Below are positions 1-7,362 of a stretch of DNA of 53,808 nt, piece by piece. The first letter of the stretch is position 1, and each line of letters opens with the position of its first letter. The notes under the pieces are model-generated. The model made no database searches. It was not told where the DNA came from and saw nothing but the letters and a program-made list of their open reading frames with translations. Source of the DNA: a virus. The translations under genes and the position numbers were made by a program. The DNA lies in the IMG/VR virus record IMGVR_UViG_3300027522_000002, positions 1-53,808 of that record; one strand, written 5' to 3'.

Positions 1-76
1 ACAAAAAGGCTTTGACAGGGAATGTAGAATCCGCGCCTGATCCAGGCCAAAAATTGCCGAAGACCGTTTCACCAGT
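1..76. repeat. terminal direct repeat (circle-closing overlap), left copy
   Basis: The first 76 bases are identical to the last 76 bases of the window (53733-53808). Joining the ends restores one open reading frame through the junction, giving a 214-residue protein. That is expected if the molecule is circular or circularly permuted and the repeat is an assembly overlap. A real 76-bp terminal repeat is less likely because it would cut a structural gene. Confidence 0.95.
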
Positions 77-310
77 AGTCGAAGAGACATACTCGCATCC
101 GCCAAAAACACCCACGATTGACACGTTACCACCGGCCGCAGCCTGTAGATCGTCAATCACACCACCAGCTAACGGGATAACCGCCATGCCGCTGAAGATT
201 GGGTTAGTGTTGCCGGCCGCAATTCTGTACTCAGTCATACCAGTAGAATTAGTCGATTGACCAATCTTACCAATGGGACGTAGCCCAAAAGCTCCGTTAG
301 AATTTGCCAT
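1..310 (-). CDS. capsid-associated virion protein, N-terminal part (gene spans the circle junction)
   Basis: The gene starts with ATG at 310, preceded by a good ribosome site (GAGGTG), reads to base 1 and continues at 53732 down to the stop at 53398, for a total of 214 residues. The protein begins MANSNGAFGLRPIGK and is Gly/Ala/Thr-rich without membrane segments. It lies between the 153-residue protein downstream of the scaffold and the major capsid gene, 13 bases upstream of the latter. A head decoration or second capsid component is inferred from this place and from similar proteins next to capsid genes in marine phages. No catalytic motif is visible. Confidence 0.8.
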   Translation of the reverse strand, partial: MANSNGAFGLRPIGKIGQSTNSTGMTEYRIAAGNTNPIFSGMAVIPLAGGVIDDLQAAAGGNVSIVGVFGGCEYVSSTTGETVFGNFWPGSGADSTFPVKAFL

Positions 311-326
311 AATAGCACCTCAAAAA

Positions 327-788
327 TTACTCGGAGTCTCTTCGTGAGCCTCCGAAGGATACACGACTTTGCCGACTATTGGTTATCGGCATAGAAGGAT
401 GTTGGTCCTTCATTAAATCCTGATCGACTGATACCATTTGTTCGCGGGTCCGGGTCCCGTAATACTCGGATCTTTCATTGGCGGTTTCGACAGGTATGCG
501 ACACAACATAAGTCCCCCTTGCCCGATGATTCCCTCAAAACGACCTTCGTCAATTGTGGGGGCTTCGTAGTCTGGATACTCGTCCTTACGAACAGGTTCC
601 CATCCTTCGCGTAGTTTAGTGTTGACGTTCATCTTATCGTCTTCACCACGCATTGCGGTACGAATCCAACGATGCACATAGCCCTCTGGGGCGTCAGGTG
701 CAGCAAGGCGGCTGGGCGGAGCCCAAGGTTTTCTGCGAGTTTCTGTTTCTCGAGTTGCGTTTTTTCGCGGTGTTCGGTTGTCAGTCAT
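327..788 (-). CDS. conserved virion-region protein between scaffold and capsid genes
   Basis: A 153-residue basic, polar protein with an Arg-rich N-terminus and no membrane segment or enzyme motif that I recognise. It sits 4 bases after the scaffold gene and 16 bases before the capsid-associated gene, in the same minus-strand operon, so it is almost certainly made with the head proteins. The motif APEGYVHRWIR near residue 33 and the Gly-rich stretch IIGQGGLML near residue 87 look like conserved blocks. A head assembly or minor capsid role is inferred from position only. Confidence 0.75.
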   Translation of the reverse strand: MTDNRTPRKNATRETETRRKPWAPPSRLAAPDAPEGYVHRWIRTAMRGEDDKMNVNTKLREGWEPVRKDEYPDYEAPTIDEGRFEGIIGQGGLMLCRIPVETANERSEYYGTRTREQMVSVDQDLMKDQHPSMPITNSRQSRVSFGGSRRDSE

Positions 789-792
789 TTTA

Positions 793-1689
793 TCAATCCT
801 TCACAAATTTAGCGTATTCTTCAAGAGGTACGCCTAGCTTTTTAGCAATCGCAACTTGTGAGTGCGTTAACTTGACCGTCCTGCGCCCCTGTTTAGTACT
901 GCGGGATGCGGAGTTGCCAGCGGATGCGACCTGACTACCTCCTCCCGATCTTTTCGCGGGTTGGAACTTGTGTGGAAATTCCGACCTGATGCGTTTATCC
1001 ACTTCAGTATAGTACTCAGTTGACTCTGAGTCAAACCCCTCATCGTTAGTCAACTGTGAGTGGATTGCAAATGCTGCGGCAGTCATCACCTTATCTTCAC
1101 CGAACCAAGTGTTCTTAGCCGCCCATTTCTCCGCTTGAGGATCTGCTTGAGGTCTTTGCTGCTGCTGCTGCTGTTGAACAGGCTGGACTTGTTCCTGCGG
1201 TTGAACTTGAACCTTCGCCTGCTGCTCTTGCCGAGACTTAGCGGTGTTGTATCGAGCCTGCTCATTAGTAACTTGAGCTAAAGCCTGCTGCGCTTCCACC
1301 ATCTTGTCGGTGTCACCATTTTCGTAGGCTTCTTTGTAGATTCTCTTAATCTCTTCAGTCTGCGCCTGCAGACGAGTGCCAAACTCAGATAGATACCCAG
1401 TGTCTAAAGCCTGCATTCGGGTCTTTAGCTGTTTATTTTCATTAATCAATTCTTGTGATAAACGAACAGCTTCAGATTTATCTCGCTCTTCTTTGCGATA
1501 CTTTTCAGTCAGTTTTTTAATTCTGGACTGAACCCCTTTACTATAACTGTCGAGCTCTTCGTCCCCGTTAGAAGTCTCTACTTTTGTTTCTGGGGTAGTT
1601 TCCCCCGAGGCACTCTCAGACTCAGGTTCAGTGTCAATATACACTTGCTCCTGTTCTTGATCTTCGGCCACCATTTTTTCTTCTGACAT
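793..1689 (-). CDS. capsid scaffolding protein (putative)
   Basis: A 298-residue acidic protein. The first 50 residues are Glu/Ser/Thr-rich. They are followed by a long predicted coiled coil (about 50-165), a glutamine-rich linker with seven Gln in a row (near 175), and a basic C-terminus. This composition, and the place just upstream of the capsid genes, fits a phage scaffold. The start is ATG at 1689, not the ATG at 1695, because AGGAG lies 8 bases before 1689 but only 2 before 1695. A CTG/CAG triplet tract near 1158-1176 encodes the Gln run. Confidence 0.75.
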   Translation of the reverse strand: MSEEKMVAEDQEQEQVYIDTEPESESASGETTPETKVETSNGDEELDSYSKGVQSRIKKLTEKYRKEERDKSEAVRLSQELINENKQLKTRMQALDTGYLSEFGTRLQAQTEEIKRIYKEAYENGDTDKMVEAQQALAQVTNEQARYNTAKSRQEQQAKVQVQPQEQVQPVQQQQQQQRPQADPQAEKWAAKNTWFGEDKVMTAAAFAIHSQLTNDEGFDSESTEYYTEVDKRIRSEFPHKFQPAKRSGGGSQVASAGNSASRSTKQGRRTVKLTHSQVAIAKKLGVPLEEYAKFVKD

Positions 1690-1700
1690 AATCATGTCTC

Positions 1701-2189
1701 CTATACTTGCTTAACATCGTCTGGCTCAAGAAGAGTCGCGATAACTTCATCATCATTGATGATGCGAACTTCCCCTCCATCGATCTTAAATCTAGAACCC
1801 GAGTAACGGCCAATACATACCCATTGACCTTCTTTGCACCAAGGCTGCGGATTTGGGCCAAACTTGGCCGAATCCCTGTAAGCCAAGGGGCCAAGACGCA
1901 TAACGTAGGCCACAACCGTAGCCACCGTTTCACGTTCTCGAACTTCGTCTGGGATATAAAGACCCGATGCTGTCTTGGCTTTGCCTTGGTACGGCATAAC
2001 CAAAAGACGCCAACCTGTCGGCTGCGGCAATCGATCGAGCAATGGTTTTTCTAAAAGGTTTGGGTCTAACACCCGGTCTTCTGATGTCACATACGCGCTA
2101 TCCAAAGACGAAGATGGGGCTGCGGTTGCAGCTTTCTCTTTGTTCATTTTCTGCGCAACGGAATCAGGAAGATATAAAGTCTTCGACAT
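1701..2189 (-). CDS. GroES-like co-chaperonin
   Basis: A 162-residue protein. Residues 57-155 match the Cpn10/GroES fold block by block: PTGWRLLVMP (first strand), TASGLYIPDE (mobile loop, equivalent to the GGIVL segment that binds GroEL), GQWVCIGRYSG, and INDDEVIATL at the end. The first 56 residues are an extra polar extension not found in bacterial GroES. The family caps the GroEL chamber; T4 Gp31 is the known phage example and is needed to fold its capsid protein. The gene sits directly upstream of scaffold and capsid genes, so help in folding the head protein is likely. No groEL is present, so it would use host GroEL. Confidence 0.85.
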   Translation of the reverse strand: MSKTLYLPDSVAQKMNKEKAATAAPSSSLDSAYVTSEDRVLDPNLLEKPLLDRLPQPTGWRLLVMPYQGKAKTASGLYIPDEVRERETVATVVAYVMRLGPLAYRDSAKFGPNPQPWCKEGQWVCIGRYSGSRFKIDGGEVRIINDDEVIATLLEPDDVKQV

Positions 2190-2376
2190 CGTCTACGTTT
2201 CTTTCCAGCAGGGTCTTGATTTCTTCTCTAGCAAGAGAGAGTCCCCGTATCTCTCCGACAGACATTTTGTATTGCTCCCAATCCTTCACAGCACCGAGAG
2301 AAAGAGCATTTGCAATATCTTTTTCACGCTCTTCAATTTTCTTGTATAGATGTTTTGCCAAGTCTACAACATCCAT
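2164..2376 (-). CDS. small helical protein of unknown function
   Basis: A 70-residue, charged, mostly helical protein beginning MDVVDLAKHLYKK. An in-frame extension to 2436 exists, but the start at 2376 is preferred because its ATG overlaps the stop of the upstream gene as TAATG. This is the usual coupling in this operon. It overlaps the GroES-like gene by 26 bases. No domain was recognised. Confidence 0.7.
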   Translation of the reverse strand: MDVVDLAKHLYKKIEEREKDIANALSLGAVKDWEQYKMSVGEIRGLSLAREEIKTLLERNVDDVEDFISS

Positions 2377-2735
2377 TATAGTATGTCCTTGTATTCTTCT
2401 TGTGCTTCCGATGTAATCGGGCCACCGCTGGCCCATATGTCACAGACATACTCTGTGGAACATACAAATTTCAGAACTTGACAGTACCCTAAGTCCCCTG
2501 AGTCTGTTTCGATGCAATTCATTATCTCATCCGTTTGGTTATAGTTGGCACAAATCCCACAATACTCATCCGTGTCCGCTTCACGGTAGTTATGCTCATA
2601 CTCCGCCATATCCATGTTTTCCATATTGGCGTCAGGATCTTGAGTCGGCAAAGGACAAGTGTACCCTTGTTCTGTTTCTTCCATTTTATCGACGGGCATA
2701 CCGTCTGGTAAAATAGTGATCATTATCGTAGTCAT
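2376..2735 (-). CDS. cysteine-rich acidic protein, possible metal-binding
   Basis: A 119-residue protein. Seven cysteines are present, six of them in the C-terminal half arranged as CGIC near 59-62, then NC, GYC, VC and VCDIW. A zinc site or small iron-sulfur cluster is possible, but no named family could be assigned. The N-terminal half is acidic and Met-rich. A strong AGGAAGGA ribosome site precedes the ATG at 2735. It lies between the endolysin and the 70-residue protein in the late operon. Its function is unknown. Confidence 0.7.
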   Translation of the reverse strand: MTTIMITILPDGMPVDKMEETEQGYTCPLPTQDPDANMENMDMAEYEHNYREADTDEYCGICANYNQTDEIMNCIETDSGDLGYCQVLKFVCSTEYVCDIWASGGPITSEAQEEYKDIL

Positions 2736-2757
2736 GTTGGGTCCTTCCTCAAGTGGT

Positions 2758-3369
2758 CTATTTTAACCAAGCATAGACCTTGTTCGTCTCTTTAATTCTA
2801 TGATCCAACCCCGTATATCCGCCGTTTATTTTTCGAGTTAGACGTTTAATTGTGTCATCGTTAACACCTTCGTCACAGATTTTCCACAGGTTGTTGGATT
2901 TAAAGAACCAGACTCCTGTGTCAAAGGCATAATCTTCTTCCAAAAGTGAGGGATCTGTCATCACCTCTGGAACTCGCATGTCTGTGGCAAAAGCTTTAAC
3001 GTTGTTATACCCGGTCAACTGAAGAAATCCACGACCTATCCACTTGTGGCCTTCGCCCTCGGGAATGCCCATACGACCACTGTACACCTTGTCCGCCAGT
3101 GCTTTAGGGTTTCGTTCATAGGGCTTTGCGCTCTCTTCTGTGGGAAAACGGCTAGGCCAAACCTTCATCATTGCGTCAACACTATAGTTCAAGTTTTCAC
3201 GAACATACTTAAACGTACCAGATTCATGGATAATTTGACCCAACAGATGAGCCCCGCGTTCTGGGGATAGCTCGTAATGCTCTGCGATACCTCGAGCCGT
3301 GTTCGGTCCAAAAGATCCGTCCGGTGTACACCCGCATTTTTTCTGCAGTATCTTTAGAGCGTCACTCAT
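2758..3369 (-). CDS. endolysin, GH19 chitinase-like lysozyme with peptidoglycan-binding motif
   Basis: A 203-residue protein with no signal peptide. Residues 4-28 resemble a short peptidoglycan-binding repeat (LQKKCGCTPDGSFGPNT). Residues 40-200 form a GH19-type lysozyme domain: HESG at 48-51 with Glu49 as likely general acid, and GRGFLQLTGY at 112-121, the family signature. The family cuts the glycan of peptidoglycan, so this is the lysis enzyme. It overlaps the upstream 60-residue gene by 8 bases and follows the holin-like genes, forming a lysis cassette. Confidence 0.9.
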   Translation of the reverse strand: MSDALKILQKKCGCTPDGSFGPNTARGIAEHYELSPERGAHLLGQIIHESGTFKYVRENLNYSVDAMMKVWPSRFPTEESAKPYERNPKALADKVYSGRMGIPEGEGHKWIGRGFLQLTGYNNVKAFATDMRVPEVMTDPSLLEEDYAFDTGVWFFKSNNLWKICDEGVNDDTIKRLTRKINGGYTGLDHRIKETNKVYAWLK

Positions 3370-3544
3370 TTTCGTTCACCTCAACTATTGTTTGAACACA
3401 TGCAACCGTGATGTTAATCTGAGTGATCATCACCCTTGCTTTCTCTTGCTCCTGTAGACAAAGAGCCTTGCTTTCGTATGCGCCTAGTTGAAAGTACTGC
3501 AACCCGTGTAGGTTAGTTACAGTCAGCCAGACTAAAATCCACAT
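3362..3544 (-). CDS. small lysis-cassette protein with hydrophobic N-terminus
   Basis: A 60-residue protein starting MWILVWLTV, with a short hydrophobic or signal-like N-terminus, a central charged stretch and two cysteines. Its ATG overlaps the stop of the holin-like gene (TAATG), and its end overlaps the endolysin start. The place suggests a role in lysis, such as an accessory holin or small spanin-like protein. No lipobox is visible, so a spanin call would be a guess. Confidence 0.6.
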   Translation of the reverse strand: MWILVWLTVTNLHGLQYFQLGAYESKALCLQEQEKARVMITQINITVACVQTIVEVNENE

Positions 3545-3933
3545 TATTTATTTCGGCCAAAGAACTTGGTAGCGGATCTCACGGCGAAGCTACTTGCTAC
3601 GATCACACCTAACGTATATTGATACCACTCGGGCATATTGGACAACGCACCGAAACCATCCGCCACAGCCGTTCTGCCCCACTCCCCGGTGAACGAAAGT
3701 ATAAGAGGTATACTAAAAAGTATTACCAAATACTCGTCCTTCCAACTGTTCTGCGTACCTTGGGCCATGATCTTTTCCCAATCCGCTTCTGACGTGGCAG
3801 CAGACAACATAATTTTTGCTCTCGCGTCTGCCTCGCTAACCTTCATCCTCGTCTCGGCCTGCTTGGTTTCGACTTTCGAGTTCAACCAAGTCCCCGCCAG
3901 ATTTGCAATAGGTCCTAAAAATGCTTGTATCAT
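3544..3933 (-). CDS. putative holin (similar to gene-transfer-agent-type holins)
   Basis: A 129-residue protein. The N-terminus to about 65 is helical and charged. A hydrophobic segment at about 66-84 (EYLVILFSIPLILSF) and a second at about 105-122 are followed by a basic end. The layout (soluble helix, W-KDEY, membrane helices) resembles the 3-TM holins known from gene transfer agents and marine phages. Holins form the membrane lesions that let the endolysin out. It is coupled to both neighbours by TAATG overlaps. Confidence 0.7.
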   Translation of the reverse strand: MIQAFLGPIANLAGTWLNSKVETKQAETRMKVSEADARAKIMLSAATSEADWEKIMAQGTQNSWKDEYLVILFSIPLILSFTGEWGRTAVADGFGALSNMPEWYQYTLGVIVASSFAVRSATKFFGRNK

Positions 3934-4241
3934 TATTTTTTCCCCATGTTAGTTACGCCGAAGAACACTCCAACGATACCCGCAACACTGACAAAGTAAA
4001 CGCCAGCGATAGATGACAGGGCGGACACAGCCTCATGCAACCCACCCAAGGCCGTAACCATAATCGCAAACGGGTAAAGAAGCATTCCGCACAAAGCAAA
4101 CCAAACCATCTTGCGCTGTTGGTCCCGTTTGGAATCCTCATCGTCAAGCCGTCTGCGCCTGTCCTCATAGTCAAGAGCATCCCATTCGGACTTCTCCACT
4201 ACGCCACTTCCGTTAGTGTCAACTTTCTCAAACTCTGTCAC
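3933..4241 (-). CDS. EF-hand-containing membrane protein, possible holin or antiholin
   Basis: A 102-residue protein starting with GTG at 4241, preceded by GGAG. Residues 8-19 fit a canonical EF-hand calcium loop (D8, N10, S12, G13 and E19 all in place). A very charged linker (about 25-43) is followed by two hydrophobic segments (about 46-66 and 75-97). It lies directly before the holin-like gene in the lysis block. The EF-hand is a sequence match only; calcium binding is not shown. Confidence 0.7.
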   Translation of the reverse strand: MTEFEKVDTNGSGVVEKSEWDALDYEDRRRRLDDEDSKRDQQRKMVWFALCGMLLYPFAIMVTALGGLHEAVSALSSIAGVYFVSVAGIVGVFFGVTNMGKK

Positions 4242-4374
4242 GGTTTTGTCTCCGTCTTGCGTAACTCAAAGCAATGTCTTTGTAGCGTGTTATTATAATG
4301 ATTTTCCCGTTTTTGTCTACAACAGACCAGTGCGGAGTCTTTACTCGGCCTATATAAGTCACATAGATGTACAT
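4228..4374 (-). CDS. 48-residue protein of unknown function
   Basis: An open frame from ATG at 4374 to TGA at 4228 fills the gap between the 156-residue protein and the EF-hand protein. It overlaps the latter by 14 bases. The product begins MYIYVTYIGRVK, carries a beta-strand-like DKNGKIIIITRYKD segment, and ends in a basic Arg-rich helix. The amino acid pattern looks protein-like, whereas another frame in the same gap is rich in Cys/His and looks random. The ribosome site is weak, so confidence is moderate. Confidence 0.5.
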   Translation of the reverse strand: MYIYVTYIGRVKTPHWSVVDKNGKIIIITRYKDIALSYARRRQNRDRV

Positions 4375-4395
4375 CAGAACCCATCCGGACTTGCA

Positions 4396-4866
4396 TTACC
4401 ACTTACCTTGATTTGCGCCAATAATGTACACAACAACAGCTAAGATGCCGAGCCCAGAAAAAGCCGCAGAAAGCCCAACTGCCCAGTTGATGCATTTGTC
4501 TATAAACTCCTGCTTGGCGTATACCAACTCCCGTTGTTCTTTACGTTGCTGGGCCTCGATCCTGACAATTTCTTCCCACGCTTTTGGCCCGTAATTCCAA
4601 CTGATAAACGCACGAATCTCCTCTCTCATTTCGTCTAGTTTTTTCTTTTGGGTCCATATCTCCAATGCGCTCGACTGAGTGTCAGTGAACATCTTATACA
4701 TTGGGGGTTTTTTAGCTTTGTCTTCTAAAAAGTTTAAATCACTGACAGCCTTACTCCACGACGATATGGATTTTGACATGTCACTTAGCTCTCGGCCAAG
4801 TTGAACGCTTTTCTTTATTCCGTTATAAGCAGCAGTTGCAGCCGCCATGGCAGTAAATGGATCCAT
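4396..4866 (-). CDS. conserved phage protein with C-terminal membrane anchor
   Basis: A 156-residue protein beginning MDPFTAMAAATAAYNGIKK. Residues 1-120 are helical and charged, and residues 128-150 form one hydrophobic membrane segment. Proteins with this start and a C-terminal anchor are widespread in marine T7-like and T4-like phages, but their function is unknown. It stands between the portal gene and the lysis genes, so it may belong to the lysis block or be a minor virion component. Confidence 0.75.
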   Translation of the reverse strand: MDPFTAMAAATAAYNGIKKSVQLGRELSDMSKSISSWSKAVSDLNFLEDKAKKPPMYKMFTDTQSSALEIWTQKKKLDEMREEIRAFISWNYGPKAWEEIVRIEAQQRKEQRELVYAKQEFIDKCINWAVGLSAAFSGLGILAVVVYIIGANQGKW

Positions 4867-4881
4867 AATTCAAACCCTAAC

Positions 4882-7362
4882 TTAGCCTCGCTGCAATTTC
4901 TGTCGCTGGATGTCGATGCGCTCACGATTAACCTCGTTCCGATTATCCGCAATTTCTTCTTGGCTTTCGATTCTCGCAGAGTCAGTGGTTGCACGTTGCT
5001 GCATTTTCTGGAGCTCAACCAACATCTGACCCTGATCTTCTTCCGTCTTACGAAGTAGATCTTTTTCTTTAATTTCCAACTCTTGCATACGAATCTGCAC
5101 CAGAGGATCGTCCATAGGGCTGTTGCCTTGAGGCATAAGCTGCGGCATCACCTCAGTCATTAACTGCTCCATCTGCATGGATATCAGTTTTTCCATCTGG
5201 GCTGGGTCTTGCATATCCTGCTGAACTTGCGCCATTTGTGCTTGAGCAGCCTGTGGATCAAGCTGTCCCGCGCTTACAGAGGCTTGCGCCTGCTTCATGA
5301 TCTCGGAAATCTCTGTCTCAACCATCATACGGGCCTTCTGAGATAGGTGCTCCATGACATGAGCATAAAACGTACCCATGACTGTCGGAGACGTCGACAC
5401 CAAGGGAGTCTTCATAAACATCAAGTGAATGCGGATGTGGGCATCGTGATCCTGATCTGGAAATGTTGTCAGAATCTCGCCCATTAACGCACGGGCGTTC
5501 TCGATAGCTGGATCCAAAGGCTTGGGTTGAGGAGGAGGGGGCAACACCTCATCAATATTCTGGACCTCAAGTGCTTGGTACATACGTTTGTACGCAGCGT
5601 GGAGGTTATGCATTTCCGGATTAGACTGCGCCAATTGCAACTGCGTTTGTGCCAAGGTTACGCGCTGGGCCATCGAGAATATGTTGGGGTCACTGACCGG
5701 AACAACATCAACACGATTGTCAAAGTCCGAAGCCATGATCTGACGTTCGCCGCCTTGAACATCGTAAGGGTATTCTTGGGGCAGATTGTCTCTGAATATC
5801 CTAGCTAACACTCGGAACTCTTGCTTCTGAGCATAGTGCAGACGTTTGTGTATAGCGGACATAACTTTCATGCCGCGCTCTAGGAGAGCCACAGTGGTCC
5901 CTACAGGGGCTTGAGAGTTAGCATCGCCTGTCTGTTGGTCAGCAAGCTGTACGAAGCGTCTACCGCCCTCTATGAGCGTCCCAAGTAGGTTTGCGAGAGT
6001 TCCCGAAGGCTCTTTGTACGGAAGCGGGATAATTGCATCCCGTATGTTTCCACCAGGAGCGTCAATATCTCGCCATTCTCCGGGCTGTAAGGGCTCATCG
6101 TCATTCCGAACCCTTACACCCCGAGCCTTGAAGCCAGCGGGGAGGTTCGCCAGCGTTCCGGCATCGATCAACTGGCGAAGAATACTTGTAGCCGCACGAC
6201 CCAATCCACCAATCATGTGAATTAAACCAAAGCCATAGAATCCCAAACCAGGCATAAACTTGTAGTGAACAAAGTACTGCTGCTTCTTGGCAAGAGGACT
6301 GTCTTCTTCAAAGTTTCTGCGAATAGACAGAATGTGTCCCGAGCCTTCATCAACAGAAACAATATACGGGAGAGCAATTCCAGTAGGCTCTCCGTCCGGA
6401 GACATATCCTCGAAACCCTCGATATCTAAATCGACGTGCATTTCTAAAATAGTGTATATATCGTCCATGTATGTTTTGGACGTGCCTTGAATCTCGTCAA
6501 CTTTTTGACGGACCTCATCAGCATCGCCCTCAAAGGTGCTTAACTCTACATCACGGTACATCCCCGCAATCTGCAACTTGCGTATGGCATTAGCATCCAT
6601 TTTAAGAACGTGGGTAACCCTAGAAGCGGTAGCCAAGTCCGATGCTGCGTAGGGTACAACCAAGTCTTGCGCAGGAATAAACTGAGCGACAGCCCGTTGT
6701 TTAGCCTCATCGTAGTAAACTTTTTTGAAACATGATCCCGAAAGTGGTAAATAAAACAGAAGCTGATCCATATCCGGATCAAACTCTTCCATGACTTCCA
6801 TGATCTGGTAGTTCATGTAGTTCTTAACTCGAGTAGCCTGCTCTTCTCTCTCGGCATCCTGTAGACCAAGTACCTGTGTCTTGACAGGGCCACCGGACGG
6901 TAGGAGCTCCTTGTAAGCCTGTGCTTGGAATTGGGTAACACTCTCCGCTATAAGCGGGTGAGTGACGCCTGACGCGCCTGCAAACGGCTGTGTGCGCTCC
7001 ATGTACTTAATGCCAAGTTGATCCAAGCCTTTAGTGTAAGCTTCCTCCCACTCAGACCTAGACTCCATGTCATCTTCGAAAGACTGACGAAGCTCAGAAG
7101 AAAGCTCTCCTAAGTAACCATCCTCGAGATGATCCGCCAAGTTAACGGAGTGTTCTAGGGGCTCTTCCATGACTTCCCCGTTAAGAGAGTCCAGAAGAGA
7201 TTGGATAACTGCGCCACCTTGGCCGTCTTCTATAACCTCGGCCCCGCCTTCAAACGCCTCGGGCTCCATTACATCTATATTAACAGACGCCTCGCTGGGC
7301 ATCATGTCTTCCATTGTAATTCCAGCATCTACTGGGCCCATTGGGCGAGGTGGCAAAGCCAT
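4882..7362 (-). CDS. portal protein
   Basis: An 826-residue protein. The N-terminal 80 residues are acidic. A core with PFAGASGVTHPLIAESVTQ (about 125) and a long Gln/Met-rich helical C-terminus (about 690-826) fits the large portals of podoviruses. The portal forms the ring at the capsid vertex through which DNA is packed and ejected and to which the terminase docks. It follows the large terminase directly (TAATG overlap at 7362), the classic terL-portal order. Confidence 0.85.
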   Translation of the reverse strand: MALPPRPMGPVDAGITMEDMMPSEASVNIDVMEPEAFEGGAEVIEDGQGGAVIQSLLDSLNGEVMEEPLEHSVNLADHLEDGYLGELSSELRQSFEDDMESRSEWEEAYTKGLDQLGIKYMERTQPFAGASGVTHPLIAESVTQFQAQAYKELLPSGGPVKTQVLGLQDAEREEQATRVKNYMNYQIMEVMEEFDPDMDQLLFYLPLSGSCFKKVYYDEAKQRAVAQFIPAQDLVVPYAASDLATASRVTHVLKMDANAIRKLQIAGMYRDVELSTFEGDADEVRQKVDEIQGTSKTYMDDIYTILEMHVDLDIEGFEDMSPDGEPTGIALPYIVSVDEGSGHILSIRRNFEEDSPLAKKQQYFVHYKFMPGLGFYGFGLIHMIGGLGRAATSILRQLIDAGTLANLPAGFKARGVRVRNDDEPLQPGEWRDIDAPGGNIRDAIIPLPYKEPSGTLANLLGTLIEGGRRFVQLADQQTGDANSQAPVGTTVALLERGMKVMSAIHKRLHYAQKQEFRVLARIFRDNLPQEYPYDVQGGERQIMASDFDNRVDVVPVSDPNIFSMAQRVTLAQTQLQLAQSNPEMHNLHAAYKRMYQALEVQNIDEVLPPPPQPKPLDPAIENARALMGEILTTFPDQDHDAHIRIHLMFMKTPLVSTSPTVMGTFYAHVMEHLSQKARMMVETEISEIMKQAQASVSAGQLDPQAAQAQMAQVQQDMQDPAQMEKLISMQMEQLMTEVMPQLMPQGNSPMDDPLVQIRMQELEIKEKDLLRKTEEDQGQMLVELQKMQQRATTDSARIESQEEIADNRNEVNRERIDIQRQKLQRG

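Noticed and set aside
1-76. 76-base ends as true terminal repeats of virion DNA
   Set aside because: They lie inside a structural gene and have a length typical of assembly k-mer overlap. Coverage data would be needed to say otherwise.
131-140. Extra GGCCGCAG copy near the left end and one near 18040
   Set aside because: Single copies within coding sequence are expected by chance for an 8-base word in a genome of this size.
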